This document shows, piece after piece, positions 8,537 to 20,155 of a stretch of 64,000 nucleotides of DNA. Location: positions 62,001 to 126,000 of the forward strand of contig NZ_SLVX01000003.1 in NCBI RefSeq assembly GCF_004341885.1, written 5' to 3'. The notes under the pieces are model-generated. The model was not told where the DNA came from. It saw only the letters and a program-made list of their open reading frames with translations, and searched no databases. This stretch comes from Shinella granuli (GTDB lineage Bacteria; Pseudomonadota; Alphaproteobacteria; Rhizobiales; Rhizobiaceae). A program made the translations under genes and the position numbers. Positions within the stretch are counted from its first letter, which is position 1. Each line of letters starts with the position of its first letter.

Positions 8537-9889
8537 TCAGGCGGCGTTGCGCACCGCGCCGATAACGTCCACCAGCTCGTCGACGATGCGCTCCACCTGC
8601 GCCCGGTCGTCGCCTTCCGCCATGACGCGGATCAGCGGCTCGGTGCCGGAGGGGCGGATGAGGAGACGGCCGTTGCGGGCGAGCTCGCTTTCGGCATCGG
8701 CGATCGCCTGGCGCACCGTGGCGTCCTCCAGCGGCTGGCCGGCCTTGATGCGCACGTTCTTCAGCACCTGCGGCACCGGCTCGAAGCGGTTGCACACCTC
8801 GCTGACCGTCCTGCCGCTGCGCTTGACGCAGGCGAGCACCTGGAGCGCGGCGACAAGACCGTCGCCCGTCGTACCGAAATCGGACAGCACGATATGACCG
8901 GACTGCTCGCCGCCGACATTGTAGTCGTGCTGGCGCATGTGTTCGACGACATAGCGGTCGCCGACCTTGGTGCGCTGCAGGCCGAGCCCCTTGTCGGACA
9001 GGAAGCGTTCAAGGCCGAGATTGGACATGACGGTCGCGACGATGCCGCCGCCGCGCAGCAGGCCGTCTGCCGTCCAGCTTTCGGCGATGACGGCCATCAG
9101 CTGGTCGCCGTCGATGATCTTGCCGTTCTCGTCGACGATCTGCACGCGGTCCGCATCGCCATCGAGCGCGATGCCGATATCGGCGCGCACCTCGTGCACC
9201 TTGCGCTGCAAGGCTTCCGGATGGGTCGAGCCACAGTCGAGATTGATGTTGAGGCCGTCAGGCTCGTTGCCGATCGTCACCACGTCGGCGCCGAGTTCCC
9301 AGAGGGCGGCGGGGGCAACGCGGTAGGCGGCGCCGTTCGCGCAGTCGATGGCGACGCGCAGGCCCTTCAGCGTTACGTCGCGCGGCAGCGTGCGCTTGGC
9401 GTGTTCGATATAGCGGTCATGCACGCCGTCGATGCGCTTTGCCCGGCCGATCTCGGCGGACTTGGCGAGCTGCGCCGTGATATCCTTGTCGAGCAACTCC
9501 TCGATCTCCATCTCGATCTCGTCGGAGAGCTTGTAGCCATCGGGACCGAAGAGCTTGATGCCATTGTCGTAGAACGGGTTGTGCGAGGCGGAGATCATCA
9601 CACCGATATCGGCGCGCAGCGACCGCGTCAGCATGGCGACGGCGGGGGTCGGGATCGGGCCGAGGATGAAGGCATCGATGCCTGCGGCGGTGAAACCCGC
9701 CACCATGGCGTTTTCCAGCATGTAGCCGGAAAGGCGCGTGTCCTTGCCGATCACCACGCGATGGCGGTGCGCGCCGCGGCGGAAGATCGTGCCGACGGCG
9801 ATGCCGACCCGCATGGCAAGATCCGGCGTCATCGGGAAGATGTTGGATTGTCCCCGGATGCCGTCCGTGCCGAAATAACGACGTTTCAT
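8537..9889 (-). CDS. glmM: Phosphoglucosamine mutase
   Basis: 450 residues from the ATG at 9887-9889 ([13 protein letters not shown], the invariant GlmM start; the open frame upstream is not used). The phosphorylated catalytic serine is S102 in ISASHNPF, the metal-binding loop is DGDADRV and the phosphate-binding loop is [14 protein letters not shown] near the C-terminus. The enzyme turns glucosamine-6-phosphate into glucosamine-1-phosphate for UDP-GlcNAc, feeding peptidoglycan and LPS. It follows ftsH, as in many proteobacteria, but a terminator and a palindromic repeat lie between the genes, so it probably has its own promoter in 9890-10150. Confidence 0.97.
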   Translation of the reverse strand: MKRRYFGTDGIRGQSNIFPMTPDLAMRVGIAVGTIFRRGAHRHRVVIGKDTRLSGYMLENAMVAGFTAAGIDAFILGPIPTPAVAMLTRSLRADIGVMISASHNPFYDNGIKLFGPDGYKLSDEIEMEIEELLDKDITAQLAKSAEIGRAKRIDGVHDRYIEHAKRTLPRDVTLKGLRVAIDCANGAAYRVAPAALWELGADVVTIGNEPDGLNINLDCGSTHPEALQRKVHEVRADIGIALDGDADRVQIVDENGKIIDGDQLMAVIAESWTADGLLRGGGIVATVMSNLGLERFLSDKGLGLQRTKVGDRYVVEHMRQHDYNVGGEQSGHIVLSDFGTTGDGLVAALQVLACVKRSGRTVSEVCNRFEPVPQVLKNVRIKAGQPLEDATVRQAIADAESELARNGRLLIRPSGTEPLIRVMAEGDDRAQVERIVDELVDVIGAVRNAA

Positions 9890-10180
9890 GTCCACTCCTG
9901 AAAATCGCCGGCCTGGGCGGCGCATTGCGCTGCACCCTGCTCTGGCTCCCTGTCTCTACGCAATTCCGGACGCAAAACCGCTGCGCGCTTTTGCTGGAAC
10001 TGCTTCAGCGTGCATTCTGCCGCTCCGCGCGTCCATCTCAGGGCAGAGGGTAACGATAAATCCGCCCGGTAATCCAATCCTTAAAACGACGTAGAGCTAT
10101 CATCTTTCTTTGCCACAAAAGCCGGCAAAGGACAGCCACCCGACTATCAGAATTCATTACAGTCCGTTACCAAAGGAAAA

Positions 10181-10204
10181 CGGCCGGGATAGACTTCCCG
10201 GCCG
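10181..10204 (-). terminator. Intrinsic terminator downstream of ftsH
   Basis: CGGCCGGGA (10181-10189) pairs perfectly with TCCCGGCCG (10196-10204); on the minus strand the stem is followed by TTTTCCTTTGG. It separates ftsH from glmM. Confidence 0.85.
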
Positions 10205-10240
10205 CCAAAGTACTGAGAAAGCCCGCCCAACCTCTTCTTG

Positions 10241-10324
10241 CCGTGGTCGGGCTTGACCCGCCCCATGCCACCCGCCTCTCGCATTGCGATTGTGAATCCT
10301 CGGCTCAAGGCCGAGGATGACGGG
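10241..10324. repeat. Rhizobial intergenic palindromic repeat, copy A (diverged)
   Basis: It contains ggtcgggcttgacccg at the left and atcctcggctcaaggccgaggat at the right, the same two-palindrome layout as the copies at 24326-24400 and 31569-31643, but with a diverged middle and right arm. The element resembles RIME-type rhizobial repeats; the exact family name needs a search. It lies just 3' of ftsH. Confidence 0.75.
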
Positions 10325-10345
10325 TTAGGGTACAGGCAAGGTCGC

Positions 10346-12268
<1,923 letters not shown>

Positions 12269-12468
12269 CGAACGTTCCGGGCACTTTCCCGGCCGGAATT
12301 TCCCGGCCGCTTCTCTGTCGCCTAACATAGGGTCGCCATGCGGCCTTGCCAAGGCAAAGCGCACGGGGTCAGGGCTTTTCTCTCAATATCGTCAACGGCA
12401 CCGACGGTCCTGCGGCCGCCCGGCGTCGTCATGATCCCTATTCTAGCACAACGCCTTCGTGCGCGCCT

Positions 12469-13755
12469 TCATTCGTTCGGCGGAGACGAAAACGGCGCGC
12501 GGCCGAGAATTCCCGCAAGCGCATTGGCGAGCGGAAGGTCGAAATACGGCAGGAAACGGGCGTAAGGCGTGATGACTGGCTCCATGGCGGCACGATCGGC
12601 GGGCACGCGCGCCCCGTCCTCGAATTCCAGGCATGGTGCGGCGCGGCTGGCGCGCAAGGCAGGCCCGCCCAGCCCGGCGCCGTCACCCCGCCCTCCCCCG
12701 CTGCCGGCGGCAGAAACCGTGATCGTCCGGCCGGTGCGGTTGACCACACGGTATCGCCCGTCCCAGACGGCCGCCGCCCCCGCCGGCACGGCAAGGGCCT
12801 TAATGCCCCGGCACTCGCGATAGACGAAAAGGCCGTCACGCCGGCGATCGAAGACCACGCGGCCGGCGGTCAGCCGCGACAGTGTGCCGCTGGCAAGGAA
12901 TTTTCGCAGGCGCCCGGCCGATGCCGTTTCAAGGGCATGGACCCGCCCGCCCGCAACCGCCGCCAGCAGCAGCAGGCCGCGCCAGGCGCCAGCATCGGTG
13001 AGAAGCATATCGATCGCCGCCCGCTCCAGCGCGAAGGAGGCGCCCTCCACCCGGACGTTTTCGGCAAGGAAGGCGGCGGCGCGGCGGGAAAGCAGCATCC
13101 TGTCCTCGCCTGCAGGATCAGGCGAAACGCCACGCGCCCGGATGCGGACGCGCTCGAAGCGGGCATTGTCGTTGCTCGGATCGTCGCGCCAGCCTTCGCC
13201 CCGCGCAGCAAGGAAAGCGCGGATGGCCGCCCGGTCGATGGCGAGGAACGGCCGCAGCAGCCAGACCGCACCGTTCAGGAGAACGGCATCCGCCATCCCG
13301 GAAAGGCCGATGCCGTCCGCCGACCGGGCGGCGCGCATCGCCACCGTCTCGTTCTGGTCGTCGCGCGTATGGGCCGCAAGAACGGCATCGGCGCCCATCT
13401 CCACCGCGGCGGCAGCGAGAAGATCATAACGCTTGGCGCGGGCGGCGGCCTGCAAGCCGGAAACCGGCTTCACCCCTTCCCAGCGCCGGATGCTGTGCCC
13501 TATGCCGTGGCGCGCGCAAAGTGCGCCGACCCAGGCGGCCTCTTCGGCCGAGCCGGGGCGCAGATCATGGTCGATCGTGCAGGCGGAAAGGGTGATACCG
13601 GGAAAACGCCCGGTCGCGCAGAGCGTGGCGAGGGCCACGAGCAGCCCGGTCGAATCGCTGCCGCCGGAAATGGCGACCAGCAGATGCGCCGGGTGCTTGA
13701 AACTGTTCAGAAATCGGCCGGCTGCCTCAAGGGCGGGATCATCCGCGCGGGCCAC
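12469..13755 (-). CDS. tilS: tRNA(Ile)-lysidine synthetase
   Basis: 428 residues. The N-type ATP-pyrophosphatase PP-loop SGGSDSTG is at residues 30-37, followed by TIDHDLRPGS and AAHTRDDQNET, all typical of TilS. It adds lysine to C34 of the CAU-anticodon tRNA so that it reads AUA as isoleucine, and is essential in most bacteria. The C-terminal third is poorly conserved and was not assigned to domains. It starts 20 bases after cpoB stops; the cpoB-tilS-ftsH order is the usual one in Rhizobiales. Confidence 0.94.
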   Translation of the reverse strand: MARADDPALEAAGRFLNSFKHPAHLLVAISGGSDSTGLLVALATLCATGRFPGITLSACTIDHDLRPGSAEEAAWVGALCARHGIGHSIRRWEGVKPVSGLQAAARAKRYDLLAAAAVEMGADAVLAAHTRDDQNETVAMRAARSADGIGLSGMADAVLLNGAVWLLRPFLAIDRAAIRAFLAARGEGWRDDPSNDNARFERVRIRARGVSPDPAGEDRMLLSRRAAAFLAENVRVEGASFALERAAIDMLLTDAGAWRGLLLLAAVAGGRVHALETASAGRLRKFLASGTLSRLTAGRVVFDRRRDGLFVYRECRGIKALAVPAGAAAVWDGRYRVVNRTGRTITVSAAGSGGGRGDGAGLGGPALRASRAAPCLEFEDGARVPADRAAMEPVITPYARFLPYFDLPLANALAGILGRAPFSSPPNE

Positions 13756-13775
13756 GGCGTTTCTTCCGTCCGCAA

Positions 13776-14777
13776 TCAGCAGGACAGGCGGCTCTGTTCG
13801 GAGGAGACCTTGCTCTTCACGGCCTTGGAAGCATCGGGATAACGCTTGTTCACCTCGCGCAGCGTGGCGCAGGCGGTTTCGCGGTTGTCGAGCGCGGCGA
13901 GCGACATGCCGAGCTTCAGCAGCATCTCCGGCGCCTTCTTCGACTTGCTGAACGTCTGGTGGGCATTGAGGAAGGTCTTTGCCGCCTCGTTGAAATTGCC
14001 CTGCGAATACTGTGCCTCGCCCAGCCAGAAATTCGCATCTGCCGCCTTCTCGCCCTTCGGGAAGATGTCGAGATAGTCGCGGAATTCGCGTTCGGCAAGC
14101 TGGTAGTCGCCGGACAGGACATGGCCATAGGCCACCTGGTAGAGGTCGTCGGGATTGTCGAGCGAGGCGGAAGACGACTGCGAGGCCTGCGGCAGGCCAT
14201 CCTCGACGCCCGGCAGCGAATTGTCGTTGCCGATCGAGGCGCTCCGGTTGTCGAGATCCGGATTGGCGTCGGCGCCGATCGGGTTGCCGTTCTCATCGAA
14301 GCGGATCGAGCCGAGTTCCTGCGGAAGGGCACCGCCGCCGGTGCTCTGGTCAAGCGTGTCGGTCCCGGCGGTATCACCCGCCGGCACCCTGTTCGAGGCG
14401 ATCTGCTGGTCGGCAGTCCCGCCGTTCACCGGCTTGTCGAGGGCGCCGCTCTTGCCGGAGCCCCCGCTCTTGCCGCTTTCGAGATCCTGGAAGCGATACT
14501 CGTTGTCTTCCTGCGTCTTGCGAAGCTGCTCCTGCATCTGCAGGAGCTGGTAGCTCATTTCCTCGATCCGGCCGTTGAGGCTGCGGATCTGTTCTTCGAG
14601 TTGCCCGACGCGCGGATCCATGGCCTGAGCCAGGATCACATTACCCTTCTCCGCCCGCTCGCTTTGTGCCGGCAGGAAGCCGTTCGCAAGCGGGAAAAGC
14701 GGCGATGCGCTGATCGGCCCGACCATGCCTGCTACCGCTGCGAGACTGAAAACGCCTGCCGCGACAAGTTTCTTCAT
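13776..14777 (-). CDS. cpoB: Cell division coordinator CpoB (YbgF)
   Basis: 333 residues, periplasmic. Signal peptide at 1-25 (MKKLVAAGVFSLAAVAGMVGPISAS); a trimerising coiled coil at about 53-100 (VGQLEEQIRSLNGRIEEMSYQ); a low-complexity Gly/Ser/Asp-rich linker to about 205; then three TPR-like repeats ending CATLREVNKRYP. In E. coli the homologue binds TolA and tunes PBP1B so that peptidoglycan synthesis and outer-membrane constriction stay in step. It is the last gene of the tol-pal cluster; a terminator hairpin between pal and cpoB suggests partial uncoupling. Confidence 0.93.
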   Translation of the reverse strand: MKKLVAAGVFSLAAVAGMVGPISASPLFPLANGFLPAQSERAEKGNVILAQAMDPRVGQLEEQIRSLNGRIEEMSYQLLQMQEQLRKTQEDNEYRFQDLESGKSGGSGKSGALDKPVNGGTADQQIASNRVPAGDTAGTDTLDQSTGGGALPQELGSIRFDENGNPIGADANPDLDNRSASIGNDNSLPGVEDGLPQASQSSSASLDNPDDLYQVAYGHVLSGDYQLAEREFRDYLDIFPKGEKAADANFWLGEAQYSQGNFNEAAKTFLNAHQTFSKSKKAPEMLLKLGMSLAALDNRETACATLREVNKRYPDASKAVKSKVSSEQSRLSC

Positions 14778-14882
14778 CTATCTTCGTCCTGTTGGTCCCA
14801 TTGTACGCCGAAGCGCTGCCGAAGAGTTTTTCCAAATACTCTCAAAAAGCAACGGAGTTCGGCCAAAGTGTGTTGAAAAAAG

Positions 14883-14906
14883 AAAGGCGGCCTCTCGGCC
14901 GCCTTT
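14883..14906 (-). terminator. Intrinsic terminator downstream of pal
   Basis: AAAGGCGGCC (14883-14892) pairs perfectly with GGCCGCCTTT (14897-14906) around TCTC, followed on the minus strand by CTTTTTT. It stands 25 bases after the pal stop codon and before cpoB. Confidence 0.88.
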
Positions 14907-14930
14907 TCCCTGGTCCTTCCGGAGAAGGAA

Positions 14931-15467
14931 TTACATGCCGGCGCCGCCGAGAACGGTGACGGCGCGGCGGTTCTGCGACCAGCAGGAAATGTCGTCGCAG
15001 ACGGCGACCGGCTTTTCCTTGCCGTAGGAGATCGTCTTCATGCGGTTCGCCGGAACGCCGCGCGAAGCGAGGTACTGGCGGGTCGCGGCAGCACGGCGTG
15101 CGCCGAGCGCGAGGTTGTATTCACGCGTGCCGCGTTCGTCGGCATGGCCTTCGATCGTGATGGCGTAGTTCGGGTAGCGCTGCAGCCACTGGGCCTGACG
15201 ATCGAGCGTCGCGGCGGCATCGGCGCGAACCGACGAGGAGTCGGTGTCGAAGAAGATGCGGTCGCCGACATTGACGGTGAAGTCCTGCTGCGAGCCCGGC
15301 GTCGCGGCACCAGCGCCACCGTTGAGGCCGAGGTCGCCAGCATTGTTCGGCATGTTCTTCTTGGATGCGCAGCCGGCGAGCGCCAGCGTCATGAACAGGG
15401 CGATCATTGCCGGGTTGCGGGCGATGGTCTGCATGCGGCCAGCGGCCGGGGAATGAATGCGGCTCAT
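14931..15467 (-). CDS. pal: Peptidoglycan-associated lipoprotein
   Basis: 178 residues from the ATG at 15465-15467, which has AAGGAG eight bases upstream; an in-frame ATG 18 bp earlier is less well placed. The lipoprotein signal ends in LAGC, making the Cys the acylated residue. The C-terminal OmpA-like domain carries TIEGHADERGTREYNLALG, the peptidoglycan (diaminopimelate) binding signature. Pal anchors the outer membrane to the wall and is recruited to the septum by Tol. It follows tolB after a 240-bp gap that contains a long hairpin, so it may also have its own promoter. Confidence 0.97.
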   Translation of the reverse strand: MSRIHSPAAGRMQTIARNPAMIALFMTLALAGCASKKNMPNNAGDLGLNGGAGAATPGSQQDFTVNVGDRIFFDTDSSSVRADAAATLDRQAQWLQRYPNYAITIEGHADERGTREYNLALGARRAAATRQYLASRGVPANRMKTISYGKEKPVAVCDDISCWSQNRRAVTVLGGAGM

Positions 15468-15623
15468 GAGCCGGTCTCCTTGCATCAGTTCTGCGTCAAG
15501 TTCGTTGAAGCGTCGGTTTCAATCAGGGTTGCCAGACTGTAACCGCGGTCGGTTAATCCGCGTTCAACGATTATGGTTAACGATTGCTTGTAAGACCGTC
15601 CCCGGCCCCTCGCATAAAACAAA

Positions 15624-15693
15624 GACGGGCCTGCCACGTCTCGCCTGGCGCCTGATTTACAGGACTTTGCGGCAAGAACGCGGCAGGCCCGCC
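15624..15693 (-). terminator. Long-loop hairpin between tolB and pal
   Basis: Fifteen bases at 15679-15693 and 15624-15638 are complementary apart from two wobble or mismatch positions (core GGGCCTGCC/GGCAGGCCC). On the minus strand a TTTGTTTTATG tract follows. The 40-base loop is unusual; it may be an inefficient terminator that sets the tolB:pal ratio, or a processing site. Confidence 0.55.
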
Positions 15694-15709
15694 TCATTCA
15701 TATCTGTCG

Positions 15710-17014
15710 CTATTCCAGAAGCGGCGACCAGGCCGGGTCGGAGGCGAAGCCCTTGGTCTGGACGACCTGCTCGTTGTAGCCGGAAAGGTCGATCGAATAG
15801 ATCTGCGGGCCGCCGGCCCCGGCCGCCTGGCGGAAGAACATCAGCACGCGGCCGTTCGGCGCCCAGGTCGGGCCTTCATTGTGGAAGCCCGAGGTGAGGA
15901 TACGCTCGCCCGAACCGTCCGTCTTCATCACGCCGATCGAGAACTTGCCGCCCGACTGCTTGGTGAAGGCGATGAGATCGCCGCGCGGCGACCAGACCGG
16001 CGTGGAGTAGGAACCGTCGCCGAAGGAGATGCGGCGCTGGTTGGAGCCGTCGGCGCCCATCACGTAGAGCTGCGGCCTGCCGCCCCGGTCGCTTTCGAAC
16101 ACGATCTGCGTGCCGTCGGGCGAATAGGACGGCGAGGTGTCGATCGCCGCCGTCGAGGTGAGGCGCGTCGTGGTGCGCGAACGCAGGTCCATCGTGTAGA
16201 TGTTGGAATTGCCTTCCTGCTGCAGGCTCATGATGACCTTCTGGCCATCCGGCGAGAAGCGCGGCGAGAAGGTCATGCCCGGGAAGTTGCCGACCACCTC
16301 GCGCTGCCCCGTCTCGAGCTGGAGCAGGTAGACGCGCGGCTGGTTGCCCTCGAAGGACATGTAGGTGATTTCCTGGCGGTTCGGCGAAAAGCGCGGCGTC
16401 AGGACCAGCTCGTTGGCATTGGTGAGCGCACGCGCGTTGAAACCGTCCTGGTCCATGATGGCGAGCTGGCGCTTGCGGGCCGTCTTCGGGCCGCTTTCGG
16501 CGACATAGACGATGCGGGTGTCGAAATAGCCCTTCTCGCCCGTCAGGCTCTCATAGATCGCATCGGCGATGATATGCGCGACGCGGCGCCAGTTCTCCGG
16601 CTGGGTGTAGAACTGCTGGCCGGTGATCTGCTTGCCGGCAAAAGTGTCCCACAGGCGGAACTCGGCGCGCAAACGCCCGTCGCCTTCCTGCGTCACGCGG
16701 CCCGTGACGAGGGCCTGCGCATTGATGACCTTCCAGTCATCGAAGCGCGGCGCCTGGTTGGGGTTGGAGATCTTTTCGATGAAGGCCTGCTTGTTGATGG
16801 GCGCGAAGAGGCCGGAGCGCTTGAGGTCCGCCGCAATCACGTCGGTGATGCGCTGGCCGAGATCGCCGGCGGCGATGAAATCCGTCACCGCGATCGGCAG
16901 CGGTTCGACATTGCCCTTGTTGATGTTGATTTCCACGAGCGCCCAGGCCTGCGGCAGGGAGGCCGCAAGGCCGGTCAGCACGACCAGCAAACGGAGGAGA
17001 GTGCGTCTGAACAT
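15710..17014 (-). CDS. tolB: Tol-Pal system protein TolB
   Basis: 434 residues. Signal peptide at about 1-25, an N-terminal alpha/beta domain ([17 protein letters not shown]... [11 protein letters not shown]), then a six-bladed propeller with WD40-like repeats such as [13 protein letters not shown] and [19 protein letters not shown]. TolB is periplasmic and shuttles between Pal and TolA during constriction. It starts about 20 bp after tolA stops and belongs to the tolQRAB operon. Confidence 0.97.
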   Translation of the reverse strand: MFRRTLLRLLVVLTGLAASLPQAWALVEININKGNVEPLPIAVTDFIAAGDLGQRITDVIAADLKRSGLFAPINKQAFIEKISNPNQAPRFDDWKVINAQALVTGRVTQEGDGRLRAEFRLWDTFAGKQITGQQFYTQPENWRRVAHIIADAIYESLTGEKGYFDTRIVYVAESGPKTARKRQLAIMDQDGFNARALTNANELVLTPRFSPNRQEITYMSFEGNQPRVYLLQLETGQREVVGNFPGMTFSPRFSPDGQKVIMSLQQEGNSNIYTMDLRSRTTTRLTSTAAIDTSPSYSPDGTQIVFESDRGGRPQLYVMGADGSNQRRISFGDGSYSTPVWSPRGDLIAFTKQSGGKFSIGVMKTDGSGERILTSGFHNEGPTWAPNGRVLMFFRQAAGAGGPQIYSIDLSGYNEQVVQTKGFASDPAWSPLLE

Positions 17015-17035
17015 AAATCTAGGCCTTCCTAGTTC

Positions 17036-18148
17036 TTACATCATCTGGCTGGGGTCGAAGTTCACGACGACTTCGCTCCAGGCGTCATATTTTTCCGGCG
17101 GCAGGCCCTTGAAGGGCCGCGATTTCATGATGGCGCGGCGGGCACCGCCGGCAAGCGCACGGCGCGCGGTGTCCGAACCGCCCGTCGCCACCACTTCCGG
17201 CTCGCCGATGATGTCGCCGTTCTGGTCTAGCTGCATCGTGACCTTGATGCGCACGTCGGCGGCATCGGCAAGGCCGGGGATGATCGACCAGTTGTTCTGG
17301 ATCTGGCCGCGCAGCGCGTCCATCTCGCTCAAGGACAGCTTCGTGCCGCTCGTCGTCTTCTTGCCGCCGAGCGCGGCCTGTTCCTGCGAGCGCTTCGCGC
17401 CGCCGCCGGCCGCCTTTTCCTTGTTGAGAAGCGCGGAGATCTCGTCGGCGTTGAAGTCGCTGTCGTTCAGCGAACTCGCCTTTTCCTGCTTCTTCTTCTG
17501 GTCCTTCTTGCGGTCCGGCGTCTTGGCGGTCTCGGCCTTCGCCGTCTCGACCTTCTTCTCGGCCGGCTTTTCGGCGGTCTCCGTCTTCTTCGTCTCGACC
17601 TTCGGCTTCATCTCGGGAAGCGGGATCCTGTCCGGCAGCGCCTCGGCGTCCTCGACCTCGGCGGGCTTTTCCTCCGAAGGCGTCGCCTCGGGCTTCGGGT
17701 CGGGCTTGACCTCCTGCCTGGTCTCGGGAAGCGCGGCGACCTCGGTCGAGGGTTCGCTGGCAGGCTCTTCCTGCTTCACCTCTTCGACGGGCTTGGTATC
17801 CGGCGTCTGCACGACCTTCTCGGCCTTTTCCGGTGCGGCGGCGGTCTCGATGTCGCGCGGCTTTTCCTCCGGCGTCGGCAGGTTCTTCAGGTCGACGTCG
17901 TTTTCGCCGGCGTTTTCCGCATTCTCGACCGGCGTCTGTTTCTTGGTCGGAACAGGCGCCGCCTTTTCCTTCATTTCGGCTTTCTTGTCGCCCTGCTGGA
18001 TCTGCGTCAGTTCCTCGATCGACACGATATCGACCGGCAAGGCCTCGACATTGGCAACGTCGAAGCTTTCAGGACTGCCGAGCGAAACCAGCGCCCAGGT
18101 GAGGACCAGGGAGTGGATGACGGCGGATGTGGCGAGGCTGCCCTTCAT
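17036..18148 (-). CDS. tolA: TolA-like energy-transducing protein
   Basis: 370 residues. A single N-terminal membrane helix (about 5-24, with the Ser and His of SAVIHSLVLTWALVSL that contact TolQ/TolR) is followed by a long Lys/Glu/Pro-rich periplasmic arm (about 60-235) and a C-terminal TonB/TolA-like domain from about 270 (LRGQIQNNWSIIPG... VRIKVTMQLDQNGDIIG). The arm replaces the Ala-rich helix of the E. coli protein, which is usual in rhizobia. It passes proton-motive force from TolQR to TolB/Pal. Nine bases separate it from tolR. Confidence 0.92.
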   Translation of the reverse strand: MKGSLATSAVIHSLVLTWALVSLGSPESFDVANVEALPVDIVSIEELTQIQQGDKKAEMKEKAAPVPTKKQTPVENAENAGENDVDLKNLPTPEEKPRDIETAAAPEKAEKVVQTPDTKPVEEVKQEEPASEPSTEVAALPETRQEVKPDPKPEATPSEEKPAEVEDAEALPDRIPLPEMKPKVETKKTETAEKPAEKKVETAKAETAKTPDRKKDQKKKQEKASSLNDSDFNADEISALLNKEKAAGGGAKRSQEQAALGGKKTTSGTKLSLSEMDALRGQIQNNWSIIPGLADAADVRIKVTMQLDQNGDIIGEPEVVATGGSDTARRALAGGARRAIMKSRPFKGLPPEKYDAWSEVVVNFDPSQMM

Positions 18149-18157
18149 GGCGTGCGA

Positions 18158-18610
18158 TCACCTGTCCGGTTTCTGCTCGGTGACGAGGCCGATATTGGTG
18201 AACCCGCCCGCCTGGATGCGCGACATGACGTCGGCGATGACGCCGTAGGGCGCCGTGCCGTCGCCGCGCACGAAGACGCGCTCGGTATACCCCGTCGTCG
18301 CCACGGCCTGGAGCTTTGCGGCGATCTCGTCGATCGGGATCGGCGTTTCCTGCAGGTAGACCTGGCCGTCCGCCTTGACGGAAACGGTGATCGGCTGGGT
18401 GTCGGCGTTAAGGGCCTTCGCCTGCGTCTTCGGCAGGTCGAGCGGCACGCCGACCGTCATCAGGGGCGCGGCCACCATGAAGATGATGAGCAGCACGAGC
18501 ATGACGTCGACGAACGGCGTCACGTTGATCTCGCTCATCGGGGCCTTCCTGCCCCCGCCCCGGCGGCGGCGGCCACCGCCCGAATTCTTTGCACCGACTG
18601 ACATGCCCAT
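18158..18610 (-). CDS. tolR: TolR, ExbD-family proton-channel subunit
   Basis: 150 residues. A basic Gly/Arg-rich N-terminal tail (GGGRRRRGGGRK) precedes one membrane helix containing VTPFVDVMLVLLIIFMV; the Asp of this helix is the proton-carrying residue of the ExbD/TolR/MotB family. The periplasmic domain ends GGFTNIGLVTEQ, the standard TolR ending. It works with TolQ to energise TolA and sits between tolQ and tolA with short spacing. Confidence 0.96.
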   Translation of the reverse strand: MGMSVGAKNSGGGRRRRGGGRKAPMSEINVTPFVDVMLVLLIIFMVAAPLMTVGVPLDLPKTQAKALNADTQPITVSVKADGQVYLQETPIPIDEIAAKLQAVATTGYTERVFVRGDGTAPYGVIADVMSRIQAGGFTNIGLVTEQKPDR

Positions 18611-18641
18611 TGGGTCGTCTCCGTCTACTTCTTGCGGCCGG

Positions 18642-19358
18642 TCACTGCGCCGCGGCGCGCGGCTGCAGCTTCTCGTCGATCTGGCGCGAGAGGATGGCGG
18701 AGAATTCGTCCGCGAACCCTTCCATGCGCGCCGTCAGCTTGCCGGCATCGGCAGAGAACTTGTTGTAGGCAATAACCGCCGGAATTGCGGCAAGCAGGCC
18801 GATGGCCGTGGCAAGCAGCGCTTCGGCGATGCCGGGCGCCACGACCGCAAGGCTCGTCTGCTTGGAGCCGGCGATCGCCTGGAACGAGGTCATGATGCCG
18901 ACGACCGTGCCGAACAGGCCGACGAAGGGCGCCGAGGAGCCGATGGTGGCGAGCGAGCCGAGCCGCGCTTCCAGCGTCTCGGATTCGCGCGACAGCGTCA
19001 CGTCCATCGCCCGGTCGATACGCATCTGCAGGCCGATCGGCGAGCGGGCACCGCGCTCGAAACTCTTCTTCCATTCCCGCATCGCCGCCACGAAGATGGC
19101 GCTCATGCCCGAGGTCTGGCGATCGGAGAGCGTGCGATAGAGCTCCTCCAGCGACTGGCCCGACCAGAAGACCTGCTCGAAACTGTCGAGCTGGCGGCGC
19201 GCCTTCCCGTAGCTCACCGTCTTGTCGACGACGATGGCCCAGGTCCACACGGACGCGGCGATGAGGCCGAGCATGACCAGCTTCACGACGAACCCGGCCT
19301 GCATGAAGAGACCCCAAAGGGTCACACTATGCGCCGCTTCCAAACCCACTTGTTCCAT
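18642..19358 (-). CDS. tolQ: TolQ, ExbB/MotA-family proton channel
   Basis: 238 residues from the ATG at 19356-19358 (MEQVGLEAAHSVTLWGLF), giving the family length; the frame is open for 90 more codons upstream but that part is not TolQ-like. Three membrane helices: about 12-34, 135-158 (GSSAPFVGLFGTVVGIMTSF) and 170-195 (GIAEALLATAIGLLAAIPAV). The GLFGTVVGIM motif is the channel signature. It is the first gene of the tol operon, about 310 bp after ybgC. Confidence 0.96.
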   Translation of the reverse strand: MEQVGLEAAHSVTLWGLFMQAGFVVKLVMLGLIAASVWTWAIVVDKTVSYGKARRQLDSFEQVFWSGQSLEELYRTLSDRQTSGMSAIFVAAMREWKKSFERGARSPIGLQMRIDRAMDVTLSRESETLEARLGSLATIGSSAPFVGLFGTVVGIMTSFQAIAGSKQTSLAVVAPGIAEALLATAIGLLAAIPAVIAYNKFSADAGKLTARMEGFADEFSAILSRQIDEKLQPRAAAQ

Positions 19359-19669
19359 AGACCTATGTCCCCGAATCCAAACACCCGGCACGGGCCTTTG
19401 CGGCTCGAACCGGGTAACATTCACGCCGTCGCGGTCTCCTGGGAGGTGGATCTCGCATCGGCATTCACAAACAAGGCGTCGCTCGGAAGGATTTACTCCG
19501 CACCCGCTCCGCATGTCCGTCAAGAATGTCCGGTTGATGCCGCCGGCCGCCATGCCGGTCAAACGCTTACAACCTGCCTTCTTGACGGCAATTTTGGTTA
19601 AAGGATGACGTGCAGCGCACAAAATCATCCTCGTGAAGCGAGTAAGACATCATTATGGTTAAGGGAGTG
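19359..19669. other. 311-bp intergenic stretch between ybgC and tolQ
   Basis: No convincing ORF, terminator hairpin or repeat was found. The part near 19580-19660 is AT-richer and is the likely place for the tolQRAB promoter on the minus strand, but no clear -35/-10 pair was found. A near-consensus CtrA-like sequence (TTAA-N7-TTAC) at 19659-19673 overlaps the ybgC stop codon and is probably chance. Confidence 0.5.
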
Positions 19670-20146
19670 TTACTGCTTATGTAAGCCGGTCGCTTCCTGC
19701 GCTTTGGCAAGGAACCGCGCCGCAAGACCCTCCGGCAGCCGCCGCGGGCGACCGGACGCATTGATGACGGCGATGATGACGCGCGCGGCGATCAGCAGTT
19801 GCTCGCCGCGGCGGATCTCCTGGTTGAGGATCATCTTCGCCCCGCCGGCCTTTTCCGTGGCGGTGAGGATCGTCAGGACATCGTCCATGCGCGCCGGCGA
19901 CTTGAAGTCGATCTCCATGCGATGCACGACGAAGACCAGCCCTTCGCGATCCTCTTCCAGAACGAGGCTGCCCTGCTCGACGCCGAGCAGGCGCAGGTAG
20001 TCCGTGCGCCCGCGCTCCAGGAAATGCAGGTAGCGGGCGTGATAGACGACGCCGGAAAAGTCCGTGTCCTCGTAATAGACCCGCTGCACGAGCCGGTGGC
20101 CCGCATCGGTCAGTTCGCCGGAAAGATGATGGTTCGTTTCGCTCAT
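19670..20146 (-). CDS. ybgC: Tol-Pal associated acyl-CoA thioesterase (hotdog fold)
   Basis: 158 residues from the ATG at 20144-20146; a GTG two codons upstream is also possible. The 4-hydroxybenzoyl-CoA thioesterase signature VYYEDTDFSGVVYHARYLHFLERGRTDYL carries the catalytic Asp. YbgC hydrolyses short-chain acyl-CoA or acyl-ACP and travels with tol-pal genes across proteobacteria; its role in envelope function is unclear. It begins about 10 bases after ruvB stops, so it is likely read with ruvCAB. Confidence 0.92.
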   Translation of the reverse strand: MSETNHHLSGELTDAGHRLVQRVYYEDTDFSGVVYHARYLHFLERGRTDYLRLLGVEQGSLVLEEDREGLVFVVHRMEIDFKSPARMDDVLTILTATEKAGGAKMILNQEIRRGEQLLIAARVIIAVINASGRPRRLPEGLAARFLAKAQEATGLHKQ

Positions 20147-20155
20147 CGGCACAGC

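Larger units (their letters stand above)
9890..10345. other. 456-bp intergenic stretch between ftsH and glmM
   Basis: From right to left it holds a palindromic repeat (10241-10324), the ftsH terminator (10181-10204) and about 290 bp of sequence before glmM that turns AT-richer around 10080-10150. No coding potential is convincing. The glmM promoter should lie in the part left of the terminator, but no clear -35/-10 pair was picked out. Confidence 0.6.

Noticed and set aside
12346-13842. Plus-strand 498-residue frame over tilS
   Set aside because: Antisense to TilS with its PP-loop; the product is low in hydrophobic residues and has no recognisable fold.
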